From an uncultured bacterium (GTDB lineage: Bacteria; Planctomycetota; Phycisphaerae; Phycisphaerales; SM1A02): DNA of 32,509 bases. The stretch is taken from NCBI GenBank assembly GCA_903927725.1, contig CAIYOC010000102.1, positions 1-32,509 of the forward strand, read 5' to 3'. Each line of letters begins with the position of its first letter. Positions within the stretch are counted from its first letter, which is position 1. Both the position numbers and the translations under genes were made by a program. This document shows positions 23,657-31,308 of the stretch, one piece after another. The notes beneath the pieces were generated by a model that saw only the letters and a list, made by a program, of their open reading frames with translations, made no database searches and had not been told where the DNA came from.

Positions 23657-25744
23657 ATGAACGAACTCCTCCCTCCCGTTCACGCACAGCAGAACCAGCC
23701 TTCACCCGGCAAGGGGCCCACCCCCGGCGGGAAGGGCCCTGGCGGTCAGGGTGTCACGCCACCACGTCGCCCCGGCCTCACGCTCGTCATGCTGCTCGGG
23801 CTGATGGTGCTGGTGGGCATGGTGCTCTTCTCCGGCGGCCCGGAAGGCCAGGAGCAGCCGCTGCCGACCCTGATCGAGTACGCCAAGCAAGGCAAGCTCA
23901 AGGATGGCTCGATCGTGATCGAGACCGGCCGCGTGGTCGCTGAGGTCAAGGAAAACGCGACCGCCTGGACAGCTCCAGCGCCCGCTGCCGATGGCAAGGC
24001 CCCGGGCACCGCCACGCAGCAGCCCACCCGCATCTACTCGACGATCCTGCCCGATGACTACGGCTGGATCCGCAACCAGCTCACCGCTGCCGGCGTTGGC
24101 TGGAGCGAGGAGAACACGGGCCAGTCGTGGTTCATGGCGCTCCTGCCGAGCCTGCTCTCGCTCGGCGTGCTGATCTTCATCTTCTGGTTCTTCATGCGCG
24201 GCCTGCGCTCGGCCGGCGGCGGCCCCGGCGGCATGCTGGGCAACTTCGGCAAGAGCCGCCACCGCCTGCAGACCAAGGATTCAACCGGCATCACGTTCAA
24301 GGACGTGGCCGGCATCGAGGAAGCCAAGGAGGAAGTCAGCGAGATCGTCGAGTTCCTCAAGAACCCCAAGAAGTTCGCGCGCCTGGGCGGCCGAATCCCG
24401 CGCGGCGTGCTGCTCTCGGGCCCGCCCGGCTGCGGCAAGACGATGCTCGCCAAGGCGATTGCTGGCGAGGCCGATGCCCCCTTCTTCTCGATCTCGGGCT
24501 CGGACTTCGTCGAGATGTTCGTCGGCGTGGGCGCGAGCCGCGTCCGCGACCTCTTCAAGCAGGCGAAGGAAAACGCCCCCTGCATCATCTTCCTCGACGA
24601 GATCGATGCGGTTGGTCGCCGTCGCGGCGGCGGCTTCAACAGCGGCGGCCATGACGAGCGTGAGCAGACCCTCAATGCGATCCTCGTCGAGATGGACGGC
24701 TTCGAAGCCAGCGACCAGGTCATCGTGATCGCCGGCACCAACCGGCTCGACGTGCTCGACCCCGCGCTCACGCGCCCGGGCCGATTCGACCGCTCGATCC
24801 AGGTTCCGCTGCCCGATGTCAAGGGCCGCGCCGAGATCCTTGCCGTGCACGCGAAGAAGGTGAAGATGGGGCCGGATGTGGACCTCGCCCGCATTGCCAA
24901 GGCCACGCCCATGTTCAGCGGCGCCGACCTCGCGGCGCTGATCAACGAGAGCGCGATCATCGCGACCATGGCCGAGAAGGACTTCATCGAGCACACCGAC
25001 CTCGAGGAAGCCCGCGACAAGGTCCGCTGGGGACGCGCGAACAAGAGCCGCCGCATCGAGCAGCAGGAGCGCGAAGCCACCGCGTACCACGAGGCCGGCC
25101 ACGCCGTCCTGCAGCTGCTGCTCAAGGACGCCGACCCACTGCACAAGGTCACGATCATCCCGCGCGGCCAGGCGATGGGCGTCACCTTCAGCCTCCCCGA
25201 GAAGGACCGTTACGGCTACAGCCGTCGCTTCATGGAGGCGACCATGCGCGTGCTCTGCGCGGGCCGCCTGGCCGAGGGCCGCCACACCGGCGACATCTCG
25301 TCGGGCGCGGGCATGGACATCCAGATGGTCACCGCCTACGCGCGGGCCATGGTCCTCAAGTGGGGCATGAGCGACCGACTGGGCTTCGTCAACTACTCCG
25401 GCGAGGACAGCCGCGAGATGTACATCCCCGAGAAGGACTACTCGCCCGAGACCGCGCGCATCATCGACGAGGAGATCCGCCGTATCAGCGACGAGGCCTA
25501 CGACGAGGCGCGACGCATGGTCGAGCAGCACTGGACCGCAATCGACGCCGTGGCGCAGGCGCTCCTGAAGTACGAGACGCTCACGCGCGACGAGGTCGAA
25601 CGGCTCATGCGGGGCGAGAAGCTCGAGAAGAGCACCGTCAGCGACCTGCTGCAGCGCGAGTTCGCGGTGAGCAAGCCGGCTGCGGCTCCGACCGCGGGCC
25701 CCGATGCCGAGCCGCCTACGGGCGCCCTGCCTTCGCCGGCCTGA
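23657..25744 (+). CDS. ftsH: ATP-dependent zinc metalloprotease FtsH
   Basis: 695 residues from the ATG at 23657. A Pro/Gly-rich cytoplasmic tail precedes the first membrane segment (about 37-57). A short outside domain leads to the second segment ('[18 protein letters not shown]'). The AAA+ domain has Walker A 'GPPGCGKT' (255-262), Walker B '[12 protein letters not shown]' and the second region of homology '[13 protein letters not shown]'. The M41 protease site is 'HEAGH' (478-482), with the later Asp ligand in '[10 protein letters not shown]'. FtsH extracts and degrades damaged or regulatory membrane proteins. Alternative starts are GTG 23648, which would overlap the LptE stop as GTGA, and TTG 23645. 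Placement with BamD-like and LptE-like genes fits envelope quality control, including the known FtsH control of lipopolysaccharide synthesis in other bacteria. Confidence 0.97.
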   Translation: MNELLPPVHAQQNQPSPGKGPTPGGKGPGGQGVTPPRRPGLTLVMLLGLMVLVGMVLFSGGPEGQEQPLPTLIEYAKQGKLKDGSIVIETGRVVAEVKENATAWTAPAPAADGKAPGTATQQPTRIYSTILPDDYGWIRNQLTAAGVGWSEENTGQSWFMALLPSLLSLGVLIFIFWFFMRGLRSAGGGPGGMLGNFGKSRHRLQTKDSTGITFKDVAGIEEAKEEVSEIVEFLKNPKKFARLGGRIPRGVLLSGPPGCGKTMLAKAIAGEADAPFFSISGSDFVEMFVGVGASRVRDLFKQAKENAPCIIFLDEIDAVGRRRGGGFNSGGHDEREQTLNAILVEMDGFEASDQVIVIAGTNRLDVLDPALTRPGRFDRSIQVPLPDVKGRAEILAVHAKKVKMGPDVDLARIAKATPMFSGADLAALINESAIIATMAEKDFIEHTDLEEARDKVRWGRANKSRRIEQQEREATAYHEAGHAVLQLLLKDADPLHKVTIIPRGQAMGVTFSLPEKDRYGYSRRFMEATMRVLCAGRLAEGRHTGDISSGAGMDIQMVTAYARAMVLKWGMSDRLGFVNYSGEDSREMYIPEKDYSPETARIIDEEIRRISDEAYDEARRMVEQHWTAIDAVAQALLKYETLTRDEVERLMRGEKLEKSTVSDLLQREFAVSKPAAAPTAGPDAEPPTGALPSPA

Positions 25745-25760
25745 GCCTGCTCACGGGCGT

Positions 25761-27200
25761 TCAGCCATCGGCGGGCTTCTTCGGCGGCAGCAAGCGCTTG
25801 GTCCGCAGCAGGTGGTGGTAGTGCTGGGCGTACCGGTGCGCCTCATCACGGATCGCCTGGCAGAGCTTGAGCCCCGCATTCTCCCGGCCCAGTCGCACGG
25901 GCTCGGCCCGGCCGGGAACATGGATCAACTCCTCGCGCTTGGCGAGGCTGATCACCATCGGCGGCTTGCGGTCCATCTGCGCGAAGGCCTCGAGCGCGGC
26001 GTTGAGCTGGCCGATGCCGCCGTCGATCAGCACCACATCGGGATAGAGCTCGTGCCCCTTGCCTGCCTCGCGGTAGCGGCGGCTCACGACCTCCTGCAGC
26101 GCGCGGTAGTCGTTGTTCTCGACGCTGCGCACACGGAAGCGGCGGTACGCATCCTTGAACGGGCGACCGTCGATGAAGCAGACCTTGCTGCCGACGGTCT
26201 CCTCGCCGGCCAGGTGCGCGATGTCGAACCCCTCGATGCAGCGGATCGACTCGAGCCCGAGCGTGCGCGCCAGGCTGCGGGTCATCGCCAAGGGATCGCC
26301 GCTGAACATCGTGACTTCAGGCTGCCAGTCGTACTCGCCCTCGTCACCGCGCGTCTCGCGATCGTCGAGCCGCTCGATCGCTCGGAGCTGGTCGCGCAGA
26401 ACGGCCGCACGCTCGAAGTCGAGCGCGGCGCTCGCCTGCTCCATCTCCGCGCGCAGTTCCCGCAGCATCGCACTGCGCTTGCTCGAGAGAAAGCGCAGGA
26501 ACCGGTCGATGTCCGCCCGGTAGGCCTCGGGCGAGATGCGGTTGGCGCAGGGCGCCGTGCACTGATGGATGTCGTGCAGCAGGCACGGCCTGAACGATGC
26601 GTTCGCAGGGTTCGATGCCTCGATCGTGAGTTCGCAGGTGCGGTACTTGAAGACCCGCTGCAGGACCTGCACCGCGTGGCGCAGCGAGCCGCTGCTCGTG
26701 AAGGGGCCGAACACGCGCGCACCACGGAACTGCGGCGCAGCCGGATCGCGCGTGATGAAGACCCCCGGGAAATCGTCGCGCATGGTCACGACGAGGTACG
26801 GGAAGGTCTTGTCATCCGTCATCCGGTCGTTGAAGTGCGGATGAAGGTCCTTGATGAGGCGGCTCTCCATGAGCAGCGCCTCCCACTCCCCCTCGCACGG
26901 AATCGTGTCGAGGTCGTGGATCAGGTCGAGCATGGGATGCTTGCGCGGACCCAAGTCGGCGCTGGGCACGAAATAGCTGGCCACTCGGTTGGGCAGGATG
27001 CCGGCCTTTCCCACGTAGATCACCCGACCCTCGGCATCCTTCATGAGGTAGACGCCAGCGACCTTGGGCAGGGTCCGGGCCTTCGCCAGGAGGGCCGCCA
27101 GCCGCTCCGCCCGGGGCAGCCCCATGAATCCTGACGACCCCGGCTCGGCAGGGCCGCTGGGCCCATCCTGAGCCGAAGTTGGGGGTTCCGGAGCGGTCAT
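25761..27200 (-). CDS. uvrC: Excinuclease UvrC, lacking the C-terminal HhH domain
   Basis: 479 residues against about 600 in typical UvrC. The GIY-YIG nuclease domain (about 47-130) has 'GVYLMKDAEGRVIYVGKAG' and 'NRVASYF'. Four cysteines (189, 206, 214, 218; 'RPCLLHDIHQCTAPC') match the iron-sulfur cluster pattern. A UVR motif for UvrB contact lies at about 243-275. The RNase H-like second nuclease (about 300-460) has 'IEGFDIAHL', 'VLIDGGIGQL' and 'RDEAHRYAQ'. The protein then ends 'RTKRLLPPKKPADG', where other UvrC proteins continue into the tandem helix-hairpin-helix DNA-binding domain. Only 16 bases remain before the convergent ftsH stop, so the domain is not hidden by a frameshift. It should incise DNA on both sides of bulky lesions, perhaps with altered DNA binding. 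Confidence 0.94.
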   Translation of the reverse strand: MTAPEPPTSAQDGPSGPAEPGSSGFMGLPRAERLAALLAKARTLPKVAGVYLMKDAEGRVIYVGKAGILPNRVASYFVPSADLGPRKHPMLDLIHDLDTIPCEGEWEALLMESRLIKDLHPHFNDRMTDDKTFPYLVVTMRDDFPGVFITRDPAAPQFRGARVFGPFTSSGSLRHAVQVLQRVFKYRTCELTIEASNPANASFRPCLLHDIHQCTAPCANRISPEAYRADIDRFLRFLSSKRSAMLRELRAEMEQASAALDFERAAVLRDQLRAIERLDDRETRGDEGEYDWQPEVTMFSGDPLAMTRSLARTLGLESIRCIEGFDIAHLAGEETVGSKVCFIDGRPFKDAYRRFRVRSVENNDYRALQEVVSRRYREAGKGHELYPDVVLIDGGIGQLNAALEAFAQMDRKPPMVISLAKREELIHVPGRAEPVRLGRENAGLKLCQAIRDEAHRYAQHYHHLLRTKRLLPPKKPADG

Positions 27201-27254
27201 CTTTGTCCCAAATCGCTGTACTGAGGCAACAATCGCGCTAGAGTATGCGTCTCA

Positions 27255-27275
27255 CGAGGGACATGACGTCCCTCG
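27255..27275 (+). promoter_or_regulatory. Stem-loop in the leader of the Cys-rich lipoprotein
   Basis: CGAGGGAC (27255-27262) pairs perfectly with GTCCCTCG (27268-27275) around ATGAC. It lies 52 bases before the start codon and 54 bases from the divergent uvrC start. It has no T-run, so it is more likely a leader structure or operator palindrome than a terminator. Confidence 0.45.
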
Positions 27276-27316
27276 ACGATCGTTCGCGTCGAACACAGAT
27301 CCGTTTCACCAACCCT

Positions 27317-27321
27317 AGGAG
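27317..27321 (+). promoter_or_regulatory. Shine-Dalgarno AGGAG for the Cys-rich lipoprotein
   Basis: AGGAG lies 6 bases before the ATG at 27328, ideal spacing. It excludes an in-frame TTG at 27322, which would leave no spacer. This gene has the best ribosome site in the window, consistent with high expression. Confidence 0.8.
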
Positions 27322-27327
27322 TTGACC

Positions 27328-27705
27328 ATGACCAAGTTCTCGATCGCTGCCCTCGCCCTCGTTGGCCTCTTCGCTGCCTGCGAAACCACCAAGACCGCGG
27401 CCCCCGGCGCCGTCGGCGCCAAGAGCGAGTGCTGCTCGAAGGATGCCAAGGCGTGCTGCAAGGACGCCGCTGCTGCCCCCGGCGCGGTCGCCGAGAAGGC
27501 TGAATGCAGCAAGAGCTGCGACAAGGCTGCGACCTGCCCGATGACCGGCAACGCCGCTCCCGGCGCCGTGAGCGAGAAGAAGGCTGACTGCAGCAAGAGC
27601 TGCACCGAAAAGGCTGCCTGCCCCGCCACCGCCGCCCCCGGCGCGGTCAGCGAGAAGAAGGCCGACGGCTGCTGCAAGAAGGCTTGCCCCGCCACCCAGG
27701 GCTGA
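27328..27705 (+). CDS. Small cysteine-rich repeat lipoprotein
   Basis: 125 residues, family not recognised. A signal peptide ends in lipobox 'LFAAC'. The rest is four imperfect repeats of about 25 residues, each starting 'APGAV' and followed by a Lys/Cys-rich stretch: 'CCSKDAKACCKD', 'CSKSCDKAATCP', 'CSKSCTEKAACP' and 'CCKKACP'. Thirteen cysteines follow the lipid cysteine, mostly as CC or CxxxC pairs spaced by lysine. Such patterns could bind metals (copper, zinc) or form disulphide-linked networks at the cell surface; no known metallothionein is recognised. A strong ribosome site, a leader hairpin and a strong terminator suggest an abundant, single-gene transcript. Codon use is very GC-rich, like its neighbours. 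It is divergent from uvrC. Confidence 0.85.
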   Translation: MTKFSIAALALVGLFAACETTKTAAPGAVGAKSECCSKDAKACCKDAAAAPGAVAEKAECSKSCDKAATCPMTGNAAPGAVSEKKADCSKSCTEKAACPATAAPGAVSEKKADGCCKKACPATQG

Positions 27706-27712
27706 GCCCTCT

Positions 27713-27728
27713 CGGGAGTTCGCTCCCG
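27713..27728 (+). other. TTCG-loop hairpin just after the Cys-rich gene
   Basis: CGGGAG (27713-27718) pairs with CTCCCG (27723-27728) around a TTCG tetraloop, starting 8 bases after the stop. With the terminator 16 bases further on it gives a double hairpin at the mRNA 3' end, which may protect the message from exonucleases. Confidence 0.55.
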
Positions 27729-27743
27729 CGTGACTGATTGATC

Positions 27744-27780
27744 CATCGGCCCCGCCTCGTGCGGGGCCGATGTGTTTTTG
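27744..27780 (+). terminator. Strong intrinsic terminator after the Cys-rich lipoprotein gene
   Basis: CATCGGCCCCGC (27744-27755) pairs perfectly with GCGGGGCCGATG (27761-27772) around CTCGT, and TGTTTTTG follows. A 12-base GC-rich stem plus T-run is a textbook rho-independent terminator and is the strongest in the window. Confidence 0.95.
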
Positions 27781-27806
27781 CGCCGGGACCGTCGGCCGCA
27801 CCTCCG

Positions 27807-27812
27807 TACCAT
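27807..27812 (+). promoter_or_regulatory. -10-like hexamer TACCAT, 8 bases before pyrC
   Basis: TACCAT ends 8 bases before the pyrC ATG, and the intervening CCCCGCCC has no Shine-Dalgarno character. The preceding terminator means pyrC needs its own promoter, so this element is a good candidate; the transcript would be nearly leaderless. Confidence 0.45.
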
Positions 27813-27820
27813 CCCCGCCC

Positions 27821-29131
27821 ATGGCGACCTATCTCCTGCGTGGCGGACGGATCATCGACCCGGCCTCGGGCCTTGATGCGACCGGCGACCTGCTCATCGA
27901 CGGCACCGCGATCCGCGAGCGCTCGACGAGCCGCATCACGCCGCCAGCCGGCGCCACGGTGATTGATTGCGAGGGCTGCATCGTCGCGCCGGGCCTCATC
28001 GATCCGCACGTGCACCTGCGCGAGCCGGGCCAGGAGCACAAGGAGACGATTCTGAGCGGCGCCTCCTCGGCCATCGAGGGCGGCTTCACCACCGTCTGCT
28101 GCATGCCCAACACGACGCCGGCGCTCGACCTGCCAAGCCTCGTCGACTTCGTTCGGCTGAAGGCGCAGGAAGCCGGCAAGGCGCGCGTGTTCACCGTCGG
28201 CGCTGCGACCGTGGGCCGCAAGGGTGAGGAACTCGCACCGATGGGCGCGATGGCCAAGGCCGGCGCGGTCGCCTTCAGCGACGACGGCGATTGCATCGAG
28301 AGCGCAGCGATGATGCACAAGGTGCTGTTGACCTGCGCAGCGCTCGGCAAGGCGTTCATGCAGCACTGCCAGGATGCCTCGCTCACCAAGGGCGGCGTCA
28401 TGAATGCCGGCGCCGTCGCCGCGCGGCTGGGGCTTGGCGGCTGGCCGGCGGTCGCCGAGGAAGTCATCATCGAGCGCGACGTGCGGCTGAATGCGCGCGT
28501 GGGCGCGATGTACCACGCGCAGCACCTGTCCAGCGGCGGCAGCGTGGAGATCATCAAGCGCGCGCGCGATGCCGGGCAGCGCGTGACCGGCGAGGTGAGC
28601 CCCCACCACCTCCTGCTCACGGATGACCTCTGCGAGGGCTACAACACGCAGGCGAAGATGAATCCCCCGCTGCGCACGGCCAGCGACGTGCAGGCGCTGC
28701 GGCAGGCCGTGGCCGACGGGATCATCACCGTGCTCGGCACCGATCATGCGCCGCACGCGGTCGCCGAGAAGGCGCGTGACTTCACGGCCGCACCGTTCGG
28801 CATCATCGGGCTCGAGTGCGCGCTGCCGCTCTATGCGAAGGCGCTCGTGGAGTCCGGCGCCATCGATTGGCCGCGACTCATCGCGCTGATGACGATCGAG
28901 CCGGCGCGGCTGTGCGGCCTCGATGGATGCGGCCTCGGCACGCTGACCGTGCACGGGCCTGCCGACGTCACGGTGATCGATCCAGCGATGGCGTGGACGA
29001 TCGATGCGGAATCGTTCGTGAGCCTGAGCCGCAACTGCCCCTTCGACGGGTGGCCGGTCACCGGCCGTGCAACGCACGTCTTCGTGCGCGGCGAACTCTT
29101 ACGGGCAAGGTCCCCAGCCCGCCAGCAGTGA
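27821..29131 (+). CDS. pyrC: Dihydroorotase, type I
   Basis: 436 residues. It catalyses the third step of pyrimidine synthesis, the reversible cyclisation of carbamoyl aspartate to dihydroorotate, in the cytosol. The amidohydrolase fold is shown by 'GLIDPHVHLREPG' with metal ligands His63 and His65, 'GGFTTVCCMPNT', 'EVSPHHLLLTDD', 'KMNPPLRT' and 'GTDHAPH' with Asp308. The N-terminal 'LLRGGRIIDPASG' and C-terminal 'GPADVTVIDP' belong to the small beta domain. The ATG at 27821 follows a terminator and a -10-like TACCAT. The last 33 bases overlap, on the opposite strand, the 3' end of the haloperoxidase gene. No other pyrimidine genes are adjacent. A hydantoinase-like activity is possible but the motifs fit dihydroorotase better. 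Confidence 0.95.
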   Translation: MATYLLRGGRIIDPASGLDATGDLLIDGTAIRERSTSRITPPAGATVIDCEGCIVAPGLIDPHVHLREPGQEHKETILSGASSAIEGGFTTVCCMPNTTPALDLPSLVDFVRLKAQEAGKARVFTVGAATVGRKGEELAPMGAMAKAGAVAFSDDGDCIESAAMMHKVLLTCAALGKAFMQHCQDASLTKGGVMNAGAVAARLGLGGWPAVAEEVIIERDVRLNARVGAMYHAQHLSSGGSVEIIKRARDAGQRVTGEVSPHHLLLTDDLCEGYNTQAKMNPPLRTASDVQALRQAVADGIITVLGTDHAPHAVAEKARDFTAAPFGIIGLECALPLYAKALVESGAIDWPRLIALMTIEPARLCGLDGCGLGTLTVHGPADVTVIDPAMAWTIDAESFVSLSRNCPFDGWPVTGRATHVFVRGELLRARSPARQQ

Positions 29132-31150
29132 ACCGAGGTCGTTGCCGCTGACGTCGCCGTCGCCGTTGAGGTCAGCCGAGCAACCGCCGGCGCATGGGCC
29201 CCAGGAGCCGAGCATGATGCCAAGGTCGGCGCCGTCCACCGAGCCGTTGCCATCGAGGTCGCACGGGCACGTCGGCACACCGAAGATCTGTTCGGCACGC
29301 GCGAAGGCCTTGGGCGCGATGGCTCGGCCGATGCGGCGCGCCGGGCAATCATCCATCGGGGGATGGATGCCGCCCCACACCCGGCTGTAGGCGCTCTGCG
29401 CCGCAGCATCTTGGAACGTCGCCCACTGCAGCTGCACCGTCTGCGACGGGCCATCCTCGAAGACCAGATACTGGTTCTGCACCGCGTTGAAGACGCCCAT
29501 GCCGCCAGGGAAGTACGGCGAGCCGGTGATCGCTTCGAGCAGGTCCGCGGCGCAGCGGCTGTAGCCGGAGTGCCCACTCACGTAGCCACCAAAGGGCGGC
29601 GTGACGAACGTGGGCCGCTGGTAGGGCCACCACGACTGGGCGAGCACCCATGCGCAGCCCGCGACATCGGTTGCCGGATTCGTGATGTAGTCAGGACCTT
29701 GCCAGGCCAGCGCGGCCATCTTGCCTTCGTAGCCAGCGAGCTCCTCATGGCGCTGACCGGGTGCCGTGGTCTGCGCGGTGATCACTTCGATCATGCCGGG
29801 AACCAGAGGCAAACCGTGCGGGTGGTACGAGGGCCCCGCGGGGTTCGACGATTGGCCCTTCATGGCCATGTAGCGGAGCGCCGTGACCGGCCGAGCGGCA
29901 TCGTGATAGCCCTTCACGCTCCAGATCGAGATCGCGGTGTCGTGCAGCGCGCCACCCAGCGTGAGGTAGAGCCGCACGTCCCACTCAAGCGCGTCAAGGT
30001 CGGGCCCGACGCCGCCCCAGCGCTTGTGGGCCAAATTGTCGGTGACCTCGTTGCTGATCTTGAACCAGTGGCCCGGCGGGGTCTCGCTGCTCGGACCATC
30101 GGCCCAGAACTCGGCGAGCACGCGCGAGAAGTCGCCGCGCTTGACGACGTTGGGCGCGTACGCCGATCCCGTGACGGGATTGAGCGGCAGCCCCGGTCCC
30201 CACTTGGGTCCGAGGTAGCCGTCATAGAGCGTGGCGAAGTCATCGGCCGGGTCGGTCGGCAACGCCTTGGCCGTGATCGCACCCGGCGAAATGTCGATCA
30301 TCACGCCATCGGCTGGGTCGAGCTGACCGCTCAGCGTGAGCGTGACGGCGTGGCTCTGCTGGAACGTGGCGATCATGGCATTGTCGAGGGCGGGCACGGG
30401 CCCTGGATCGAGGTAGACGTTCCAGTTGTAGCCGGCGCGCTGCTTCACCGTGCGATCGGCCGGCGTGAGTGCGAACGGGGTCACGAAACCCCACTCCGGC
30501 GAGAGGAACGGCGGGAAACCGCCAGGGATCGGATTGCCATTCTGGTCGACGAAGAAGTCGAGGGCCAGCGGCTGATAGCGGCTCGGGTTGATCGCCCACG
30601 GATTGCCGGGCAAGTCCACGATCAGCGGATCGTTGATCGGCACGTACTGCTGGTTGGCGTAGCCGTTCTGCTGGTTCGATCAGTCGGCCAGGCCGTAGGC
30701 GATCACCGCGGCTCCAATCGCGTTGCCCAAGTCAGCCGGCGTGCTGCCGGTCGTGCCGGTGTAGCTCGGGTCGTATCCCAGAGCATTCATGCGCGCCGTG
30801 AACGCAGCCAAGCTCACCGCAGCGCCGGGGCCCGTGGAGAAACGATTGTTGAGCACGCGATACGCCGCGTACGAGATCGCCATGTTGCGCGCGGCGTTGA
30901 CATCGCTGGCGCTCATATCGGGGATGTTCACGGCGATCACCGCATCGGCGGCTGGTTCGAAGGCGGCCCATGCATCCCACATCGCCGCGCTCACGTGATA
31001 GAGGTTGCGCGCGTGCACCGTGGGCCGAGCCAAGTCGCGACGGATGGCCGCGAGCTGCTCATCGTTCCACTGCCGGGCGACCGACTGCTGCGCGACGGCG
31101 GGTGCTGCGATGGCAGAGGCCACCACGATGGCGGCAAGGCTGGTCTTCAT
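29099..31150 (-). pseudogene. Vanadium-type haloperoxidase / PAP2-family secreted protein with in-frame TGA
   Basis: The frame runs 683 codons from ATG 31150 to TAA, broken only by TGA at codon 157. Signal peptide: 'MKTSLAAIVVASAIAAPAVA'. The N-terminal helical part ('LYHVSAAMWDAWAAF', 'ARNMAISYAAYRVL') and C-terminal part belong to one vanadium haloperoxidase-like fold. The vanadate/phosphate site is present: 'KGYHDAARP' (Lys413, Arg420), 'SGHSGYS' (Ser525-His527) and 'SRVWGGIHPP'. The last 55 residues hold two dockerin-like calcium loops ('DLDGNGSVDGADLG', 'DLNGDGDVSGNDLG'). Intact members oxidise halides with peroxide or act as phosphatases. The TGA sits at 'GLAD*SNQQNGYAN', where relatives usually have Gly, so one G-to-T change of GGA explains it. 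A base-call error is as likely as a real nonsense mutation. It converges on pyrC. Confidence 0.85.
30680..30682 (-). other. In-frame TGA inside the haloperoxidase gene
   Basis: Reading on the minus strand gives GCC-GAC-TGA-TCG-AAC, Ala-Asp-stop-Ser-Asn. The frame is open and family-like on both sides with no shift. A GTG 37 bases further on (30643) could restart translation but would yield a protein without signal peptide and N-terminal helices. Confidence 0.9.
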
Positions 31151-31308
31151 GGTGTGAGTCTTCCGAGCGCCCCATGCGGAGCGAATCCTGCACACCATGA
31201 CATCCGCTTCGCAGGACACCAACGGAATCTGTCACCTTGCCGGGTTCTGTGCCAACCGGTGCACCGCGGCTAGAGTGGCGCCTGGGCGTCGCCCCTCATA
31301 GTCTGATA

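Noticed and set aside
27647-29077. Minus-strand frame across pyrC
   Set aside because: It is antisense to a complete dihydroorotase with all metal-binding motifs and has only low-complexity Arg/Ala-rich sequence.
30680-30682. UGA recoded as an amino acid throughout this genome
   Set aside because: Almost all complete genes in the window end with TGA at family-appropriate positions, so TGA is a normal stop here.
29363-31273. Plus-strand frame of 636 codons across the haloperoxidase gene
   Set aside because: The minus strand carries the vanadate-site motifs and dockerin-like loops; the plus frame is shadow sequence without domains.
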